From Gadus chalcogrammus (Eukaryota > Chordata > Actinopteri > Gadiformes > Gadidae), in the NCBI RefSeq assembly GCF_026213295.1, contig NC_079418.1, positions 5,747,979 to 5,811,978 on the forward strand: a stretch of 64,000 bases of DNA, read 5' to 3'. Positions 1 to 11,525 of the stretch are shown piece after piece (the first letter of the stretch is position 1; the number at the start of each line of letters is the position of its first letter). Made by a program: the position numbers and the translations under genes. Below the pieces are notes generated by a model, which did not search any database, had not been told where the DNA came from, and saw only the letters and a program-made list of their open reading frames with translations.

Positions 1-540
1 ACACACTCTCTTTCTCTCACTCTCTCACTCCCTCACTCAATCCCTCACTGACTCCATGGCCCACTTCCTCTCTCCCCCCGTCATTCTCCCCCGTCCAAAT
101 GTGGTTGAGATCAATCGTCTCTCTTCATACTTCACCCGGGATAAGAAGATTCTCTGTGATGCCCGTCTGCATTGACCCCAGCTCCTCCCTCCTGTCTGAG
201 CCAATCACACCTCCTCCGCTCCACCCTTGAATCCCGGGACATCTGAGGTATTATTCAGAAAAAGAAAATGAAAGCGAAAGTAAAAAATAAAGAAAATGAT
301 GATTTTAGATCAAGATGTTGCCACGGCCGTCAATCTAATGATGAAATGTCGAGGTAACGGTTCAACGATTGCGTGGTCTTTTGCAATAAAGAACTAAAAT
401 ATATATATTTCAATAGTCAAACGGCAGAGAGTCTGAGCAGTGCGAGAGGAGACCTCTTAATGTGTTATGTTGTTTGTGTATTTATTTTTAGTTTGTTCGT
501 TCGTGATGCTGTCACTGGTGTTATCACTCAGATTTACATT
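1..540. other. No gene seen; CT-rich start then AT-rich sequence
   Basis: The first 60 bases are CT-rich. The rest is AT-rich sequence with short open frames only, no splice-flanked exon and no repeat that I recognise. Confidence 0.5.
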
Positions 541-760
541 CAGGGCGTTTAGCAGACACTTTTATCCAAAGTGACTTACAATAAGTCCATTTGTCTTTAG
601 AAAGAGAAACAACATCTCTGTCGGTACAGTAAGGATGTTCATAGATCCAAGTGCCCTTCACTGGTAACAATCAATAGGTTAACCCATTCCCCGTACACAA
701 CAGAGATAGCTAGCGTAAGACGCTACACAACTCACAAGATGTGACTGCCAAACACGAATC
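535..760 (+). repeat. Interspersed repeat, copy A (with copy B at 15.7 kb)
   Basis: The block starting acattcagggcgtttagcag and continuing through tttatccaaagtgactt is shared with 15,738-15,925, including the later stretch cacaacagagata. Two dispersed copies in one window show that it is an interspersed repeat; similar phrases are widespread in teleost genomes, from general knowledge. No coding potential is visible and the superfamily is not resolved. Confidence 0.65.
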
Positions 761-972
761 ATGACGACAATAGGACCTCGTTTGAACATGGCGTTGTCAA
801 ACCGACAAGCTTATGAGGAACATAATTTATTTTCACTTTCACATTACAATTTGTAATTTTTTCAGTGGTTCCGGGGATAGGTCTGACTCGGAGAGAGGTA
901 AAGGTTCGACATGTGTTTTATTCAGAGACACAAGGTCAGCTAGGTTCTAAGTCTGGAAATAGTTCATAGAGC

Positions 973-1490
973 CGGGTCGATTGAAACACGGGACAGTTGA
1001 AACACGGAACGATTGAAACACAGCAAATTCCTCGAAAACCAAGTCTTTCACGTCAAATTTCGTCACTTCATTCAGCACGCAAGACTGACCAACCCCGGGA
1101 AATTTTGTGTAATGACGTCATACCTTAACAGGATGTTCAACTGTGTATCCCTAAACATGACTTAGGACAGGGCAATAAGTAAATTAAATGAAAATGTCGT
1201 CCAACTGGTATAAAAGAAGAAAGGTGAGTTTTAACCGAAATGTGCATCTTGACAATTACTTAGAGGATAAAAATATTTCTTTACCTATTTATATTATGAG
1301 AAATTTTAGCGTTGACGTGCTTGTCAATGCTAAATTTCACGTAATTTAGTATGTTCACAACACTAGTATGTTGTCCGGTATGTTGCATAAAAACAAGAGC
1401 AAGGTCAATGGTTTCTGTTCAATATATGCTGTTTCATTTGTCCCGCATATGTGTTTCAAACATCCCGACTAGGCGGGGCGTTTGAAATAA
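973..1490. repeat. Weak inverted-repeat element
   Basis: The left side has repeated gggacag/ttgaaacac phrases (973-1,020). The right side has the reverse complements gtgtttcaaacatcccg and cgtttgaaata (1,450-1,490). This suggests a diverged MITE or foldback element. The ends are poorly matched, so the limits are approximate. No gene is seen from 761 to 1,640 otherwise. Confidence 0.35.
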
Positions 1491-1897
1491 ATGTCAACTT
1501 ACGTTCAAAGTTCAAAGAGAAAATAATTGAATGATATCCGTCGGGGCTACACATCTATGTTTATATAGATATGTTGTTTGACTAACAGACTCTAATTCTT
1601 TTTTTTTTAATGATTGATGATTTTATTCTGAAGTGAGAATATGTCTTCAGAGTCGATGTTTGATTGTTTGCAAGGAGAGTGGGAAAATGCGATAATCTTG
1701 ATTCTGTACATCCCGCAATCTTTTTTTATCGTTAGTTGGAATCAGAAAATCGTTTCCCTGAGTGTCGGAAACGTCCCTGTAATATTAGTGGAAGTGAAAT
1801 GCTGTAAATTACAGACATTACAGTACGAATCTGACAGTCCTTTGATCAAAAAAGGTTGGGAGTCCGGATCGAAATGACTGACTGCCTCTGAGCAGCG

Positions 1898-1953
1898 ACA
1901 CTCTCTCTCTCTCTCTCTCTCTCCCCCATCCCTCGACCCCAATCTCTCTCCCT

Positions 1954-2034
<81 letters not shown>

Positions 2035-2036
2035 CT
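1898..2036. repeat. (CT)n microsatellite
   Basis: Two CT arrays (about 1,899-1,922 and 1,944-2,030) are separated by a C-rich spacer. The Arg/Glu-rich antisense open frames here are products of the repeat and not genes. Confidence 0.95.
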
Positions 2037-2186
2037 CCTAAAAGTCAAACCCTCTGACTAACACCTGCAGCAACATGGGCTGCCTGCGGGGGCCGCTGTT
2101 GCTCAACCCTTCGCTCTGTCAAAACACTTGTTTTTTTATCTCCTGGAAAAATATATTTACCTCAAAGTAGCCACACTGACATCGAA

Positions 2187-2275
2187 CCCCCCCCCCCCCC
2201 CCCCCCCAAGCAAGCGATGAGATGGTCGTTGAGATGAGATGTTGGAAAATAGGGTTAGGGTTAGGGTTAGGATTT
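2187..2275. repeat. Poly-C tract followed by short interstitial telomeric repeat
   Basis: A run of about 19 C (2,189-2,207) is followed about 45 bases later by three to four tandem copies of ttaggg (about 2,253-2,272), the vertebrate telomere unit. The telomeric array is too short to mark a chromosome end. The flanks are CT-rich low-complexity sequence. Confidence 0.85.
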
Positions 2276-2502
2276 TCGGTCCTATTTTGGTCAAGAGAAC
2301 GAGAGAGATCATATATAATAGCGCTTTGAGAGAGCCTAATTTCCTTTCTCTCTATCCCCCTCTTACCCTCCCCCTCTCTCTCCCCCAACCCCAGTCCCTC
2401 TCTCTTTCTCTCCTCCAATACGATTTGTTTTAATTATGTAGAAAGCCAGACATATCAGTTGCATTTCTTTTTCTTTATTTCTTTATAACTTTATTCCAAA
2501 GG

Positions 2503-2582
2503 AGGGACATTGGTGGGAGGGACTTCCTCCCTGACTGGGCGGGACTTCCTCCCTAACTGGGCGGGACTCCCTCCCTGGCCCT
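2503..2582. repeat. 26-bp tandem repeat
   Basis: The unit gggacttcctccctgactgg is repeated about 2.5 times, with gcgggac at each junction. No gene is attached. Confidence 0.8.
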
Positions 2583-4309
2583 TCCAACATTCTGTGAATG
2601 GACAAAATCGACAAAAAAATCCCTGAACTCAAGAGTCTATCACTGAGAGTCCAGACTTTAGAGCCAATTGTCTGAAGAGCAGGTAGGGACGAGTTTAAGA
2701 GAGAGAGAGCATGTAAGGCTACCCCTTAGGTCTCTCTACCACTTTAAGAACAGGCTGGTACAAGACTCTGTGGAGACAGAGCGAATCACACTCAAATCTC
2801 TCCCCCCTCACCCCCCTGGGGAGGGCAGGATTGGGGGGCTCTTATGGAGATGTTTCACAAAGTGGAGAGAGGGAGGGAGATAGAAGGAGATAGATGAAGA
2901 GACCCGTGAGACCGACAGGTAGGGGGAAAGGGGGAGGGGGAGGGAGGGAGAGGGAGAGAGGGATGGGGGAGAGAGGCATGGGCGTCAGTTTGGTTTGAAA
3001 TGTGCTGGGGACAGAGGCAAATTCGGAAGTGCATTTTCAGAAGTGCTGGGTACAATGAGGATGCACTCTTTTTTCTCTGTTTATTGCAGGTAATGAAAGG
3101 TTCTGAAAGAAGGCATTTCCATGTAGCTAATTACTAAGGAATAAAATGTATACAAAATCTGTCTGGCACGTTTTATGAAGAAAACGTTTCCAAAAAGCAT
3201 CGAACATATTACCCACTGTGTTCTGCTCCATGTATCCAATGTTGACAACGTGACATGACATGGCTAGGCTAACAAAATAAACAAGAGGAGCTAGGAAAGG
3301 AAATTAACTGCGTGCTTATGTTCAGAAGGGCCAAACGTGTGGCTACACACAGCACTACAAAAGTCGTCAAGATTGAAAAAGAAAAAAATATTCGTTGCAC
3401 AGCTGAACGCTGTATCACATCATGAGCTGGCTGTTCTCAATTCACAACACGCATTCCATCAAAACTAGCCTACATCAGACATTGTTACCAAAACTCATGC
3501 ACTCCCCCCCACAATTATTCCAGAATTCAAGCAAAGCAAAAACACTGGAGACTTACTCCACCGACTATCAATTGCAAGTTAAAACAGCCGACCATTTCCT
3601 CATCCTCATCCTCATACCTTTATCTATGTGGCAGTGGTCTGCAGATGCATCCCGTGGTGTAGCCTACCACATCCATTTAGTTCAACAGATTATTGTTCTG
3701 ATACTGTCCATGCTACTAGCCACCTGCTCTGGTGCTTTTTACCTATGTATTCAGGCTAAAATGACTTGATTGTCTGATGCCTCATCATCCCAGCCAAAGA
3801 GTATTGGTATTGTTAGTAATGGCTAACTTGCCAAATCGAAAAAATAACTTCACACAGTGTGTCTTTTTCAAATGTATTTGTTATCATTCATAGCCTTGAT
3901 AAGCAGAGAAATAGTTCGCCAAAGTCGTTGACGTTGCTTAGCAACCGAATACGCCGGGGTTGATAAGTTACCGGACTGCGGAGTGATACAGATGACGTGA
4001 ATCAGAGGCAAAAAAAAAAACTTTCCTTGACAGCGGTCAAATATGCTGGACGTGAGCATTCCACTGCATTGAGAAGAGCCGTGTAATAAACAAAAATAAT
4101 GGACAGCTGAACGTTAGGAAGCCCCATGCAAGTGAATGGAGCAGTCTAAAGCATTGAGAAGAGCCATGTAATAAGTATAGTATAGTCGATTTTATTTGGA
4201 CATGGACATGACAATGTCATTGGACGAACCAGATGCATTGTTTACAGTGTATTAGCATAAATGCTAGTTTACAACACCTGTCCACAAGGAGTGAGTAAGG
4301 AATAAAATA
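2583..4309. other. No gene seen
   Basis: The stretch has G/A-rich low complexity (2,860-2,970) and AT-rich sequence. The 115-aa frame at 3,422-3,769 shows no domain, splice context or repeat-free composition that would support a gene. Around 3,820-4,060 there are phrases shared with 4,442-4,520 and 42,090-42,160 (for example agttaccgga and ttgcttagcaacc), so part of this is old interspersed repeat. Confidence 0.5.
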
Positions 4310-4437
4310 TATAGAACGCCGGTCATTATCGGGAAAATAAGCCCAGATAGGGCGAACAGGACACCAACGAGCAGCGAAGGTGTCTTGCTTCACCCTGAAG
4401 GGGCTTATTTTCGATAATGACCTGCAACGTTCTACAC
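4310..4437. mobile_element. Small MITE (about 130 bp)
   Basis: The ends are inverted: atagaacgccggtcattatc on the left and its near reverse complement gataatgacctgcaacgttc on the right, followed inward by gggaaaataagccc and ggggcttatttt. The whole unit can fold into a hairpin. It has no coding capacity. It is a non-autonomous DNA element of unassigned superfamily. Confidence 0.7.
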
Positions 4438-4525
4438 ATTATCCCGCTTAATACACGGCTACTTGCCAAAATGGAAAGATAACTTCACATGGTGTGTCTT
4501 GTTATAATTTATTTGGATAACCCTT

Positions 4526-5603
4526 CCTTTTACAGTCCCCTATTTACTAGGTATGTACCAGGTAAATACATGGTAATTCATCTTTTATTACTGTGTAATT
4601 ACCACTGGTAATAAGAAGGTAAATACAGAGGTAGTTACGCGGTAAATACATGGTAAATCATACTGTATTACTGGGTAAATACCACTGGTAATAAGAATGT
4701 AAATACAGAGGAATTATCCGGTAAATATATGGTAAATCATAGTGTATTACTGTGTAATTACCACTGGTAATAAGAAGGTAAATACAGAGGAATTACAGCT
4801 GAAGTACTAAGTAAAACCTCCACTATTACCCATCAACTCAACTAAGTACCGTGTAGTTGTAACTGTTTTAGGTTGGTAATAACTCAGATGTTATTGTGTA
4901 CTTCCTAGGAAATCAGGCAACAAATTCTTAGAAACAACTATTAACGAAGTTACAATTGTAGTTATCCAAGGTTTATGTTGGTAACAGCCCAAGTTTAATG
5001 ATATACTATCTAGGAATAAGCATAGTACTTTCCAATAAATTACTTTTTCTTACAGTAGTTATTCATAGCTACACTCATTTAGAAAGGGTTCATTCGATTT
5101 ACCTTAGAAACTATGGAATTACTTACCTGGTAACCACCTCCGCAGGAACAGTTTTCCTCTAGTGTCATGGTACATCTTCTTAAATACTGGGTAGCCTACG
5201 AAGCCGTTTGCTTCCATGGTGTTACCACGTTATTAACATATCATTTGTAATAGATAAATTCCATTGTCCATGCAGTCAACACAAACTTGTACCATGTACG
5301 TTCTGCAACGTTACTAGGTTAAACCAACCTAGGTATTACCAACCTAAATCAGTTACAACTACACTGTACTTAGTTGAGTTGATGGGTAATAGTGGTTTTA
5401 CTTAGTACTTCAGCTGTAATTCCTCTGTATTTACCTTAATACCAGTGGTAATTACACAGTAATACACTATGATTTACCATATATTTACCGGATAATTCTT
5501 CTGTATTTACCTTCTGATTACCAGTGGTAATTGCCCAGGAATACACTATGATTTACCATGTATTTACCGGGTAACTACCTAGTAATTAGGGGACTGTAAA
5601 AGG
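4526..5603. mobile_element. Foldback element, 1.1 kb
   Basis: Terminal inverted repeats begin ccttttacagtcccctattt on the left and end aattaggggactgtaaaagg on the right. The arms run about 350-400 bp and hold repeated ggtaaataca/tgtatttacc and ccactggtaataa/ttaccagtggtaa motifs. The centre (about 4,870-5,350) is less symmetric. No transposase is encoded. The right end abuts a (CA)n array, which hides any target duplication. Non-autonomous, superfamily unassigned. Confidence 0.75.
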
Positions 5604-5707
5604 AAACACACACACACACACACAGAAACACAGAGACATACACACGCACACATGAAGACAGTGTGCACGTGACTCTGCTCACACACAGACACACACATGA
5701 GAATACC

Positions 5708-5803
<96 letters not shown>

Positions 5804-6860
5804 TACACACACACACAGACCTAACTGTCCAAATCGTAGTGTCGCTGTATCTCTCCGTCTCTCCCTCTCCCCCTCTGTCTCCATCTCTCTCAGCATCTCT
5901 CTCCCACTCTCTCTCTCTTTCTCTGTCTCCATCTCCTCCTCTCTCTCTCCCCTTGTCTTTCATGATGACTCTCTCCATCTCCCCCTTTCCCTCAATCTCT
6001 CTGTCTTAGCGATTATTTCCATCTCTCTCCCCTGCGCTCTCCCTCTGCCCCTCCCCCTCTCTCCCCCTGTCTGTCATGTTGACTCTCTCTCTCCCCCTTC
6101 CTCTCTCTCTCTCTCTCCCTCACCCTCCCTCTCTCTCCTCCTCCAGTGGTCTCTAAGAGGATGATTTAATCGGTGCCCCCCCCACGCTGGTGGTCCGTCT
6201 CCCTCCCTCCCTCCCTCCCGCCCTCTCTCTCTCTCACACTCTCTCCCTCCCCTACTCCCTCCGCCTCTTTCTCTCTCACTCTGGGCTCTCTTCATCTCTC
6301 TCTCCCCCTCCCCCTCCCTCTCCCTGTCGGTCTCCGAGCTCTCTTCGTCTTTCCCTCTTTCTCCCTCTCTCTATCCCTCTCCCTCCCTCCCTTCCTCCCA
6401 CTCTCTCCCTCCCTGTCGGTCCCAGGGCTCTCTTCATCTCTCCCTCTCTCTCTCCCTGTCCCCTCTCTCTCTCTCTCCCTCCCTCTCTCCCTCTCCCTCT
6501 CTCTCTCTCTCTCCCGCCTCTCTCTCTCTCTCTCTCTCTCACCCTCCCTGTCTCTGGGCTCTCTTCATCTCTGCGTCCCGCTGCCCCTGGCTCTATAAAG
6601 GCCTTGGCTAATATCCTCCTCCTCCTCCTCTTCCTCCTCCTCCTCCCTTCTACAGAGTCAGCAGACTGATAACGGCAAGAGAGCAGGAGTTATGAGTCTG
6701 TAGGGTGGAGAGGCTAGGAGCTAGCACACACACACACACACATATCGAGAGACATACACACACACACACACACACACACTCACACATAGAGATACACACA
6801 CACACATAGAGAGACAGACACAAACACACACACAAACACACACACACGCCGCACGTCAAG

Positions 6861-6925
<65 letters not shown>
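5604..6925. repeat. Microsatellite complex: (CA)n, polypyrimidine, (CA)n, (GT)n
   Basis: The stretch contains (CA)n at about 5,605-5,630 and 5,709-5,815, an impure CT tract from about 5,840 to 6,660, (CA)n from 6,724 to 6,848 and (GT)n from 6,864 to 6,924. The Ser/Leu/Pro-rich and Cys/Val-rich open frames across it are products of the repeats. No exon could be distinguished. Confidence 0.95.
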
Positions 6926-6927
<2 letters not shown>

Positions 6928-7140
6928 ACACGCTATTTTATGTTGAAATGCGACGTAATCCAGTGTTCATGAAAACGTACACTGTCAACGTATGCTTTTG
7001 GCGACTGGGTTGGCTCTCAGATATACGTGTTTCTAACAAGATGATATCATTAAAAGTTACATAAAGTAACGGTTTAATAACACAAACGCAGGAAACACGT
7101 GAGCTGCTAGTTTAGCGAAAGCAGCGTCCCTAACAATATA
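6926..7140 (+). repeat. Partial copy of the arm of the large inverted repeat, without the LTR
   Basis: The sequence from acacgctattttatgttg to ctagtttagcgaaagcagcg matches 8,920-9,305 (reverse) and 13,803-14,130 (forward). In those two arms a ~187-bp LTR sits between gatgatat and atatcattaaaag. Here the site reads gatgatatcattaaaag, so it is the unoccupied form. Confidence 0.8.
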
Positions 7141-7161
7141 TAAATATGCAAATATATATAT

Positions 7162-7691
7162 TGTGGCGACCACGGGTGTGGACGCCGTGTTCCGGAGCCG
7201 CGGGGGACTCTGGGAATTGGCTTTGTCAGTTGACAAAAGGGGCTTTTGTTAACTTGTTTTGTTGTTAGGATTAAGTGGGTTAATGGGTTCGGGATGTTAT
7301 GTGGTTGTGTGTTGTTCTATTAACATGTTCATTGTTCGTGTGTTCATGGTTGACGACACCGTCTCCGAGAGTGACGTGACCATCGTTTCGGGCAGCTGTT
7401 CCGTGTTGAAGTCTCGTTCAATAAAAACCAACTCTCGTTGTCGAGTGTTCAATAAAAACCAACTCTCGTTGTCGAGCGTGTCCCCTCCCCTCAACAAACT
7501 TGTCCCCCCCCCCCCCCATAACAAACGTGTTCCCCCCCCTCAACAAACGTGTCCCCCCCCCCTCAACAAACGTGTTCCCCCCCCCTACAAACGTGTCCGT
7601 CCCCCCTCAACAAACGTGTCTTTCCCCCCCCCCCCCTCCCCGGTCAACAACAGTCTACCTCCCCCCCCCCCCCTCAACAATCGTGTCCACA
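7162..7691 (+). mobile_element. Solo LTR, Gypsy-like, with expanded C-rich minisatellite in its 3' part
   Basis: The element starts tgtggcgaccacggg and probably ends gtgtccaca, giving TGTGG...CCACA termini. AATAAA occurs twice (near 7,419 and 7,450) within a duplicated gttcaataaaaaccaactct segment, as expected for the R region. The left flank is ATAT and the right flank ATTT, a probable decayed 4-bp duplication. From about 7,487 to 7,676 the unit caacaaacgtgtccccccc is repeated with variable C runs, so the LTR is longer than a usual one. No internal retroelement genes adjoin it. The Pro-rich open frames are repeat artefacts. Confidence 0.6.
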
Positions 7692-8431
7692 ATTTGCTGC
7701 GAAACCCATACCCCGAAACCCGCCTCCACAGCGGCACGCTTGGATACTGTAGGTATAATATGAAATGCTACGTATCCAGTGTTCATGGAAACGTACACCG
7801 TCAACGTTTTTTCTTGGCGACTGGGTTGCGTAGAGACACACACATACAGTATGCACCGGCACACACACGCCATCACCCACAAACATAGACACACACAACC
7901 ATTGGAAAACGAGCGACAGAGAGACAAAAAGAGATTGAGGTCTTTATTTGCTTCTTCATTAACAGGAGAGTGTGAAAATGCAATTCCCAGCCTTACAGCG
8001 CGGTGGTTCTGTGTGTGTTTACTACCGCCACGCTCTCAAAACAACCGCAACAATTCTGTTTCGGCCGCGTAAGGAGAAGTACGGACTGCAGCCTCGCTGG
8101 CAACAGAGGTTATAAAATCCTTTAAATTAGCTTTGAAACACAATAAAAGAGAAATCATACTATTATTGTAGCAGGCCCGACGCACCAGTTACTCAAGTTA
8201 CTCATGTATGCATTTGCCAAGCAGCCTGCAGCTCACACACACACAGCACGCGCAAACACATTCATACACCGGAAGCACACACATACACACTTTCCATTTA
8301 ACATTACCCGTTACCATTAACTGACCTGATGGGCCGTATGTGTGAACAACATATCCTGACATTTGTACCCTGAAAATCTCCTGAATAATTTTCTCCGTAG
8401 GAAATGTTAATTACCCAGCCTGTCCTCCTAG
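7692..8431. other. No gene; fragment of arm repeat and CA-rich sequence
   Basis: Positions 7,755-7,835 repeat the arm phrase ccagtgttcatggaaacgta seen near 6,960. The remainder is AT-rich or (CA)-rich sequence with no supported exon. Confidence 0.5.
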
Positions 8432-8994
8432 AAAATACGACCGCATAGGTCGTTTGTACCGCCCCAAATTACGACCCACTGGAGCGTATTTAGCGCCTCT
8501 AGCGGTCATGCAAATAACGACATTCTGAAGTCTCGGGGCCGCTCGTGGACGCTCGTGGTTGCTCGGGACGCGCGTAGCCATATTAATCGTTATTATCTGA
8601 ATGGGAAATGCAATATTTTAGGACAGATACACAATTAAACGTGTTTCTAATGACATTTCTAGCGAGAAATGTACATTTTCCTTGCATAATCTTCAGTCAG
8701 TGAATGTGTATGATCTTTATTATCTGAATGGGAAATGCAATATTTTAGGATCGATTCAGCGTTAAACGTGTTTCTAATAACATTTCTAGCAAGAAAAATA
8801 CTTTTTACTTGCATAATCTTCATTCAGTGATTGTGTCTGATCTTTAGTTTTATAGTTATTAGGAAGATTTAATCGTCTCGCTCGCATGTTTCAACGACGT
8901 CAGGTTGGGGACGCTGCTTTCGCTAAACTAGCAGCTCACGTGTTTCCTGCGTTTGTGTTATTAAACCGTTACTTTATGTAACTTTTAATGATAT

Positions 8995-9181
8995 TGTAAT
9001 AACCACAGGCGAGGTATTGAGCGAAGTAAGCTTGATAGCAGGTTTATTGGATTCCACAATCGGACAGGCAGGCACAGCTCCACCGGAAAACTACAACAAC
9101 CAAAACTCCCGCCCGGAAGGAAACCCCCGGAACCCCCTCTCAGAAGGCCCGCACCTTCCTCCCAAACCCTGTGACGCTAAA
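8995..9181 (-). mobile_element. Solo LTR in the left arm (187 bp, ATAT target duplication)
   Basis: Read on the minus strand, the element begins ttagcgtcacaggg and ends gtggttattaca, with AATAAA (plus-strand tttatt near 9,042) as poly(A) signal. It is flanked by ATAT at 8,991-8,994 and 9,182-9,185. The copy at 6,926-7,140 shows the unoccupied site. Short Gypsy-like LTR; no internal region is present. Confidence 0.75.
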
Positions 9182-9306
9182 ATATCATCTTGTTAGAAAC
9201 CCGTTTATCTGAGAGCCAACCCAGTAGCCAAAAGCATACGTTGACAGTGTACGTTTTCGTGAACACTGGATTACGTCGCATTTCAACATAAAATAGCGTG
9301 CTAAGC

Positions 9307-9345
9307 ACACATACACACACACACACACACACGCACGCACACACA
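9307..9345. repeat. (CA)n microsatellite in left arm
   Basis: A short CA array lies at the position that mirrors the much longer (TG)n at 13,689-13,801 in the right arm. Confidence 0.95.
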
Positions 9346-10544
9346 ATGCATTTCGCTGCTAAAACAACAACTTGGGCTGCTTCTCGGACATTTTGGGTGG
9401 ATTTTGAACGGTATGTGGGCAGGACGTTTTTTGCAGGCAGGACCTGGCAACCCTGCGCTGTTGCCCGAGGTGAAGAAATGCTCCGGAGCAGATCTGGATC
9501 CACCATGGCCAAAATAATTGTCATGAATAGCATGAATAGATTCATGCATTATCATTCAACTTGAACATGTGTTTTTACAGTATATAGTGGTGGAGGGATG
9601 ACGTATGTTGGCAAACCCGGAAGTGAGCGTCGACCTGGGTTTCCCTTGACAAAAAGCCAACGGGTTTTTCCATTGGATTTTGGATTATTGCAGAAAAATT
9701 AGCATCTTTGAAGCACCTCCACAAAAACTGAAAAAAAAAAATAATAATAATAATAATAATAACTGTGCCCCAAAGAACGAAATGTAAACCAATGCATTCT
9801 GAATGGGAGTGTTTCTCCGATTTTTCCATGCTACACAGAACGAAATGTAAACCCATACAAATAAAGACTTCATGGTCATAATAATTAAAATATCATTAAG
9901 CTACTACTGAGTGTGTAGGGAGGTATTCTATTTTTTTCAACGGGGCTGAATCCAGTCACTTGACCGTCATGGTTGCTATGGTGGTTGCTATCGACCGCCC
10001 CCTCTAATACTCGTGGCTCTAAAAACCACGCGGCAAAGGAGCTGCCGTCAATTGGGTTGTTTTTGTCGTAAATTAGGGTCCGATGGTTGAAAAATAGACA
10101 GATATTCCAAGGTATCCTTAAAAGGCAGCTTGGATGTGTTTATTTTCTGCAGTTTAGACTTCTTCTATAACTAATTTTTGTAAGCAAAACACCAAGCTCA
10201 TTGATTTAACGAGGAAGGGTTATTTAAAACAATTTATTCAATAAATATTTGTGAGAGGTCATTCCTTCTCCTGATTTTACTTCCTATTTATGTCTAGGGT
10301 AAACCCCTACTGTCCACAAGCATCCCCCCCTCCCCATATGGATTTGGAGAATTGTTGCCACGTCCCAGTGGTGGAGGTATCATATATATATGAAAGAGGG
10401 CATTCAATTATAGCCTACTACAATGATCAATTAGGAGGCCGAAGCCCTAAAGGAAGTGATGCAATAGGTGACTGAGTCGACAACATTTAAGTAAGCTGTA
10501 TAGGGTCTCTTATATATCAAAGGGGGTCTCAAAGGACGCATACG

Positions 10545-11335
10545 CTTCAACCTGTGGCTCCAGCACTACAGGAAATGACTCAGCAAGTGCTCCATCTCGT
10601 TTCAACTCACCCAGCGGCTCGCTTGCAAGATTTTGGCCTGAAGTTCTGTCCAGACCTACACCCTAGCCATCCAACATGCATATCTGAGAATCAGGCCTCT
10701 CTTTAATAATGACAAAAAGTTATGAGAGAAACACACATTAACTTTTTGTTATCATAAGCGGCGTGGTGCCGGCTCCTTTTGACCTTTTGACCCCCGACTT
10801 CAAAAACGTGGCCACAGGCCAGCTGTGTCTACACACCTTTAGCCACAAATGTACACCTCCATCCCACAAAAAATGGGGACTAGAAACGGACCTCTGTCTT
10901 ATGTACATTTACTGTACTGTTGGAGGTCACGCCCCTTTGCCGACCTTTTCGAGATAGCTAGGGATGCTAAAATGTTTACACACATTTCCCGGGGCCCCGT
11001 GTACGACATATCCGAGATTTGGAGTTCTAGCCCTTAGAGAAAAAAAGTTTGTGGCTAAAAGGTGTGTAAAGGTGTGTAGACACAGCTGGCCTGTGGCCAC
11101 ATTTTTGAAGTCGGGGGTCAAAAGGTCAAAAGGAGCCGGCACCACGCCGCTTATGAGATAACAAAAAGTTAATGTGTGTTTCAATCATAACTTTTTGTCA
11201 TTATTAAAGAGAGGCCTGATTCTCAGATATGCATGTTGGATGGCTATGGGTGTAGGTTCTGGGAAGAACTTCAGGCCAAAATCTTGCAAGCGAGCCGCTG
11301 GGTGCAGGTGCAACGAGATGGAGCACTTGCTGAGC
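10545..11335. repeat. Secondary inverted repeat within the left arm
   Basis: A ~270-bp module (cagcggctcgcttgcaagat ... ggcgtggtgccggctccttt) at 10,545-10,850 recurs inverted at 11,050-11,335. A third copy is at 12,085-12,345 and a fourth at 51,250-51,545. The spacer 10,850-11,050 holds ccacaaatgtacacctcc and gagatttggagttctagccc. No coding gene is seen. Confidence 0.75.
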
Positions 11336-11525
11336 CTGGACTTTCATAATCTTCACTCTGTGAATGTAAAGGATGTTTGGTCGGATGTTACGACGAAGAA
11401 TCATAATGTGAATGGGAATATTCTATAAATCTCTTGATATCATCTTTCGTCTCAACACTTCTGCTGCAGCCACTTAAAGTCTCACTCCGAGAACCTTAAA
11501 ATATGAATCAATCCATTAGAAGTAT

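Noticed and set aside
5575..6931. Long Cys/Val, Thr/His, Ser/Leu and Arg/Glu-rich open frames on both strands
   Set aside because: They are translations of (CA)n, (GT)n and (CT)n repeats, with no start context, splice sites or varied composition.
7259..7888. A 209-codon Pro-rich open frame
   Set aside because: It runs through the LTR and its C-rich minisatellite and out into an arm repeat; the protein would mirror the repeat unit.
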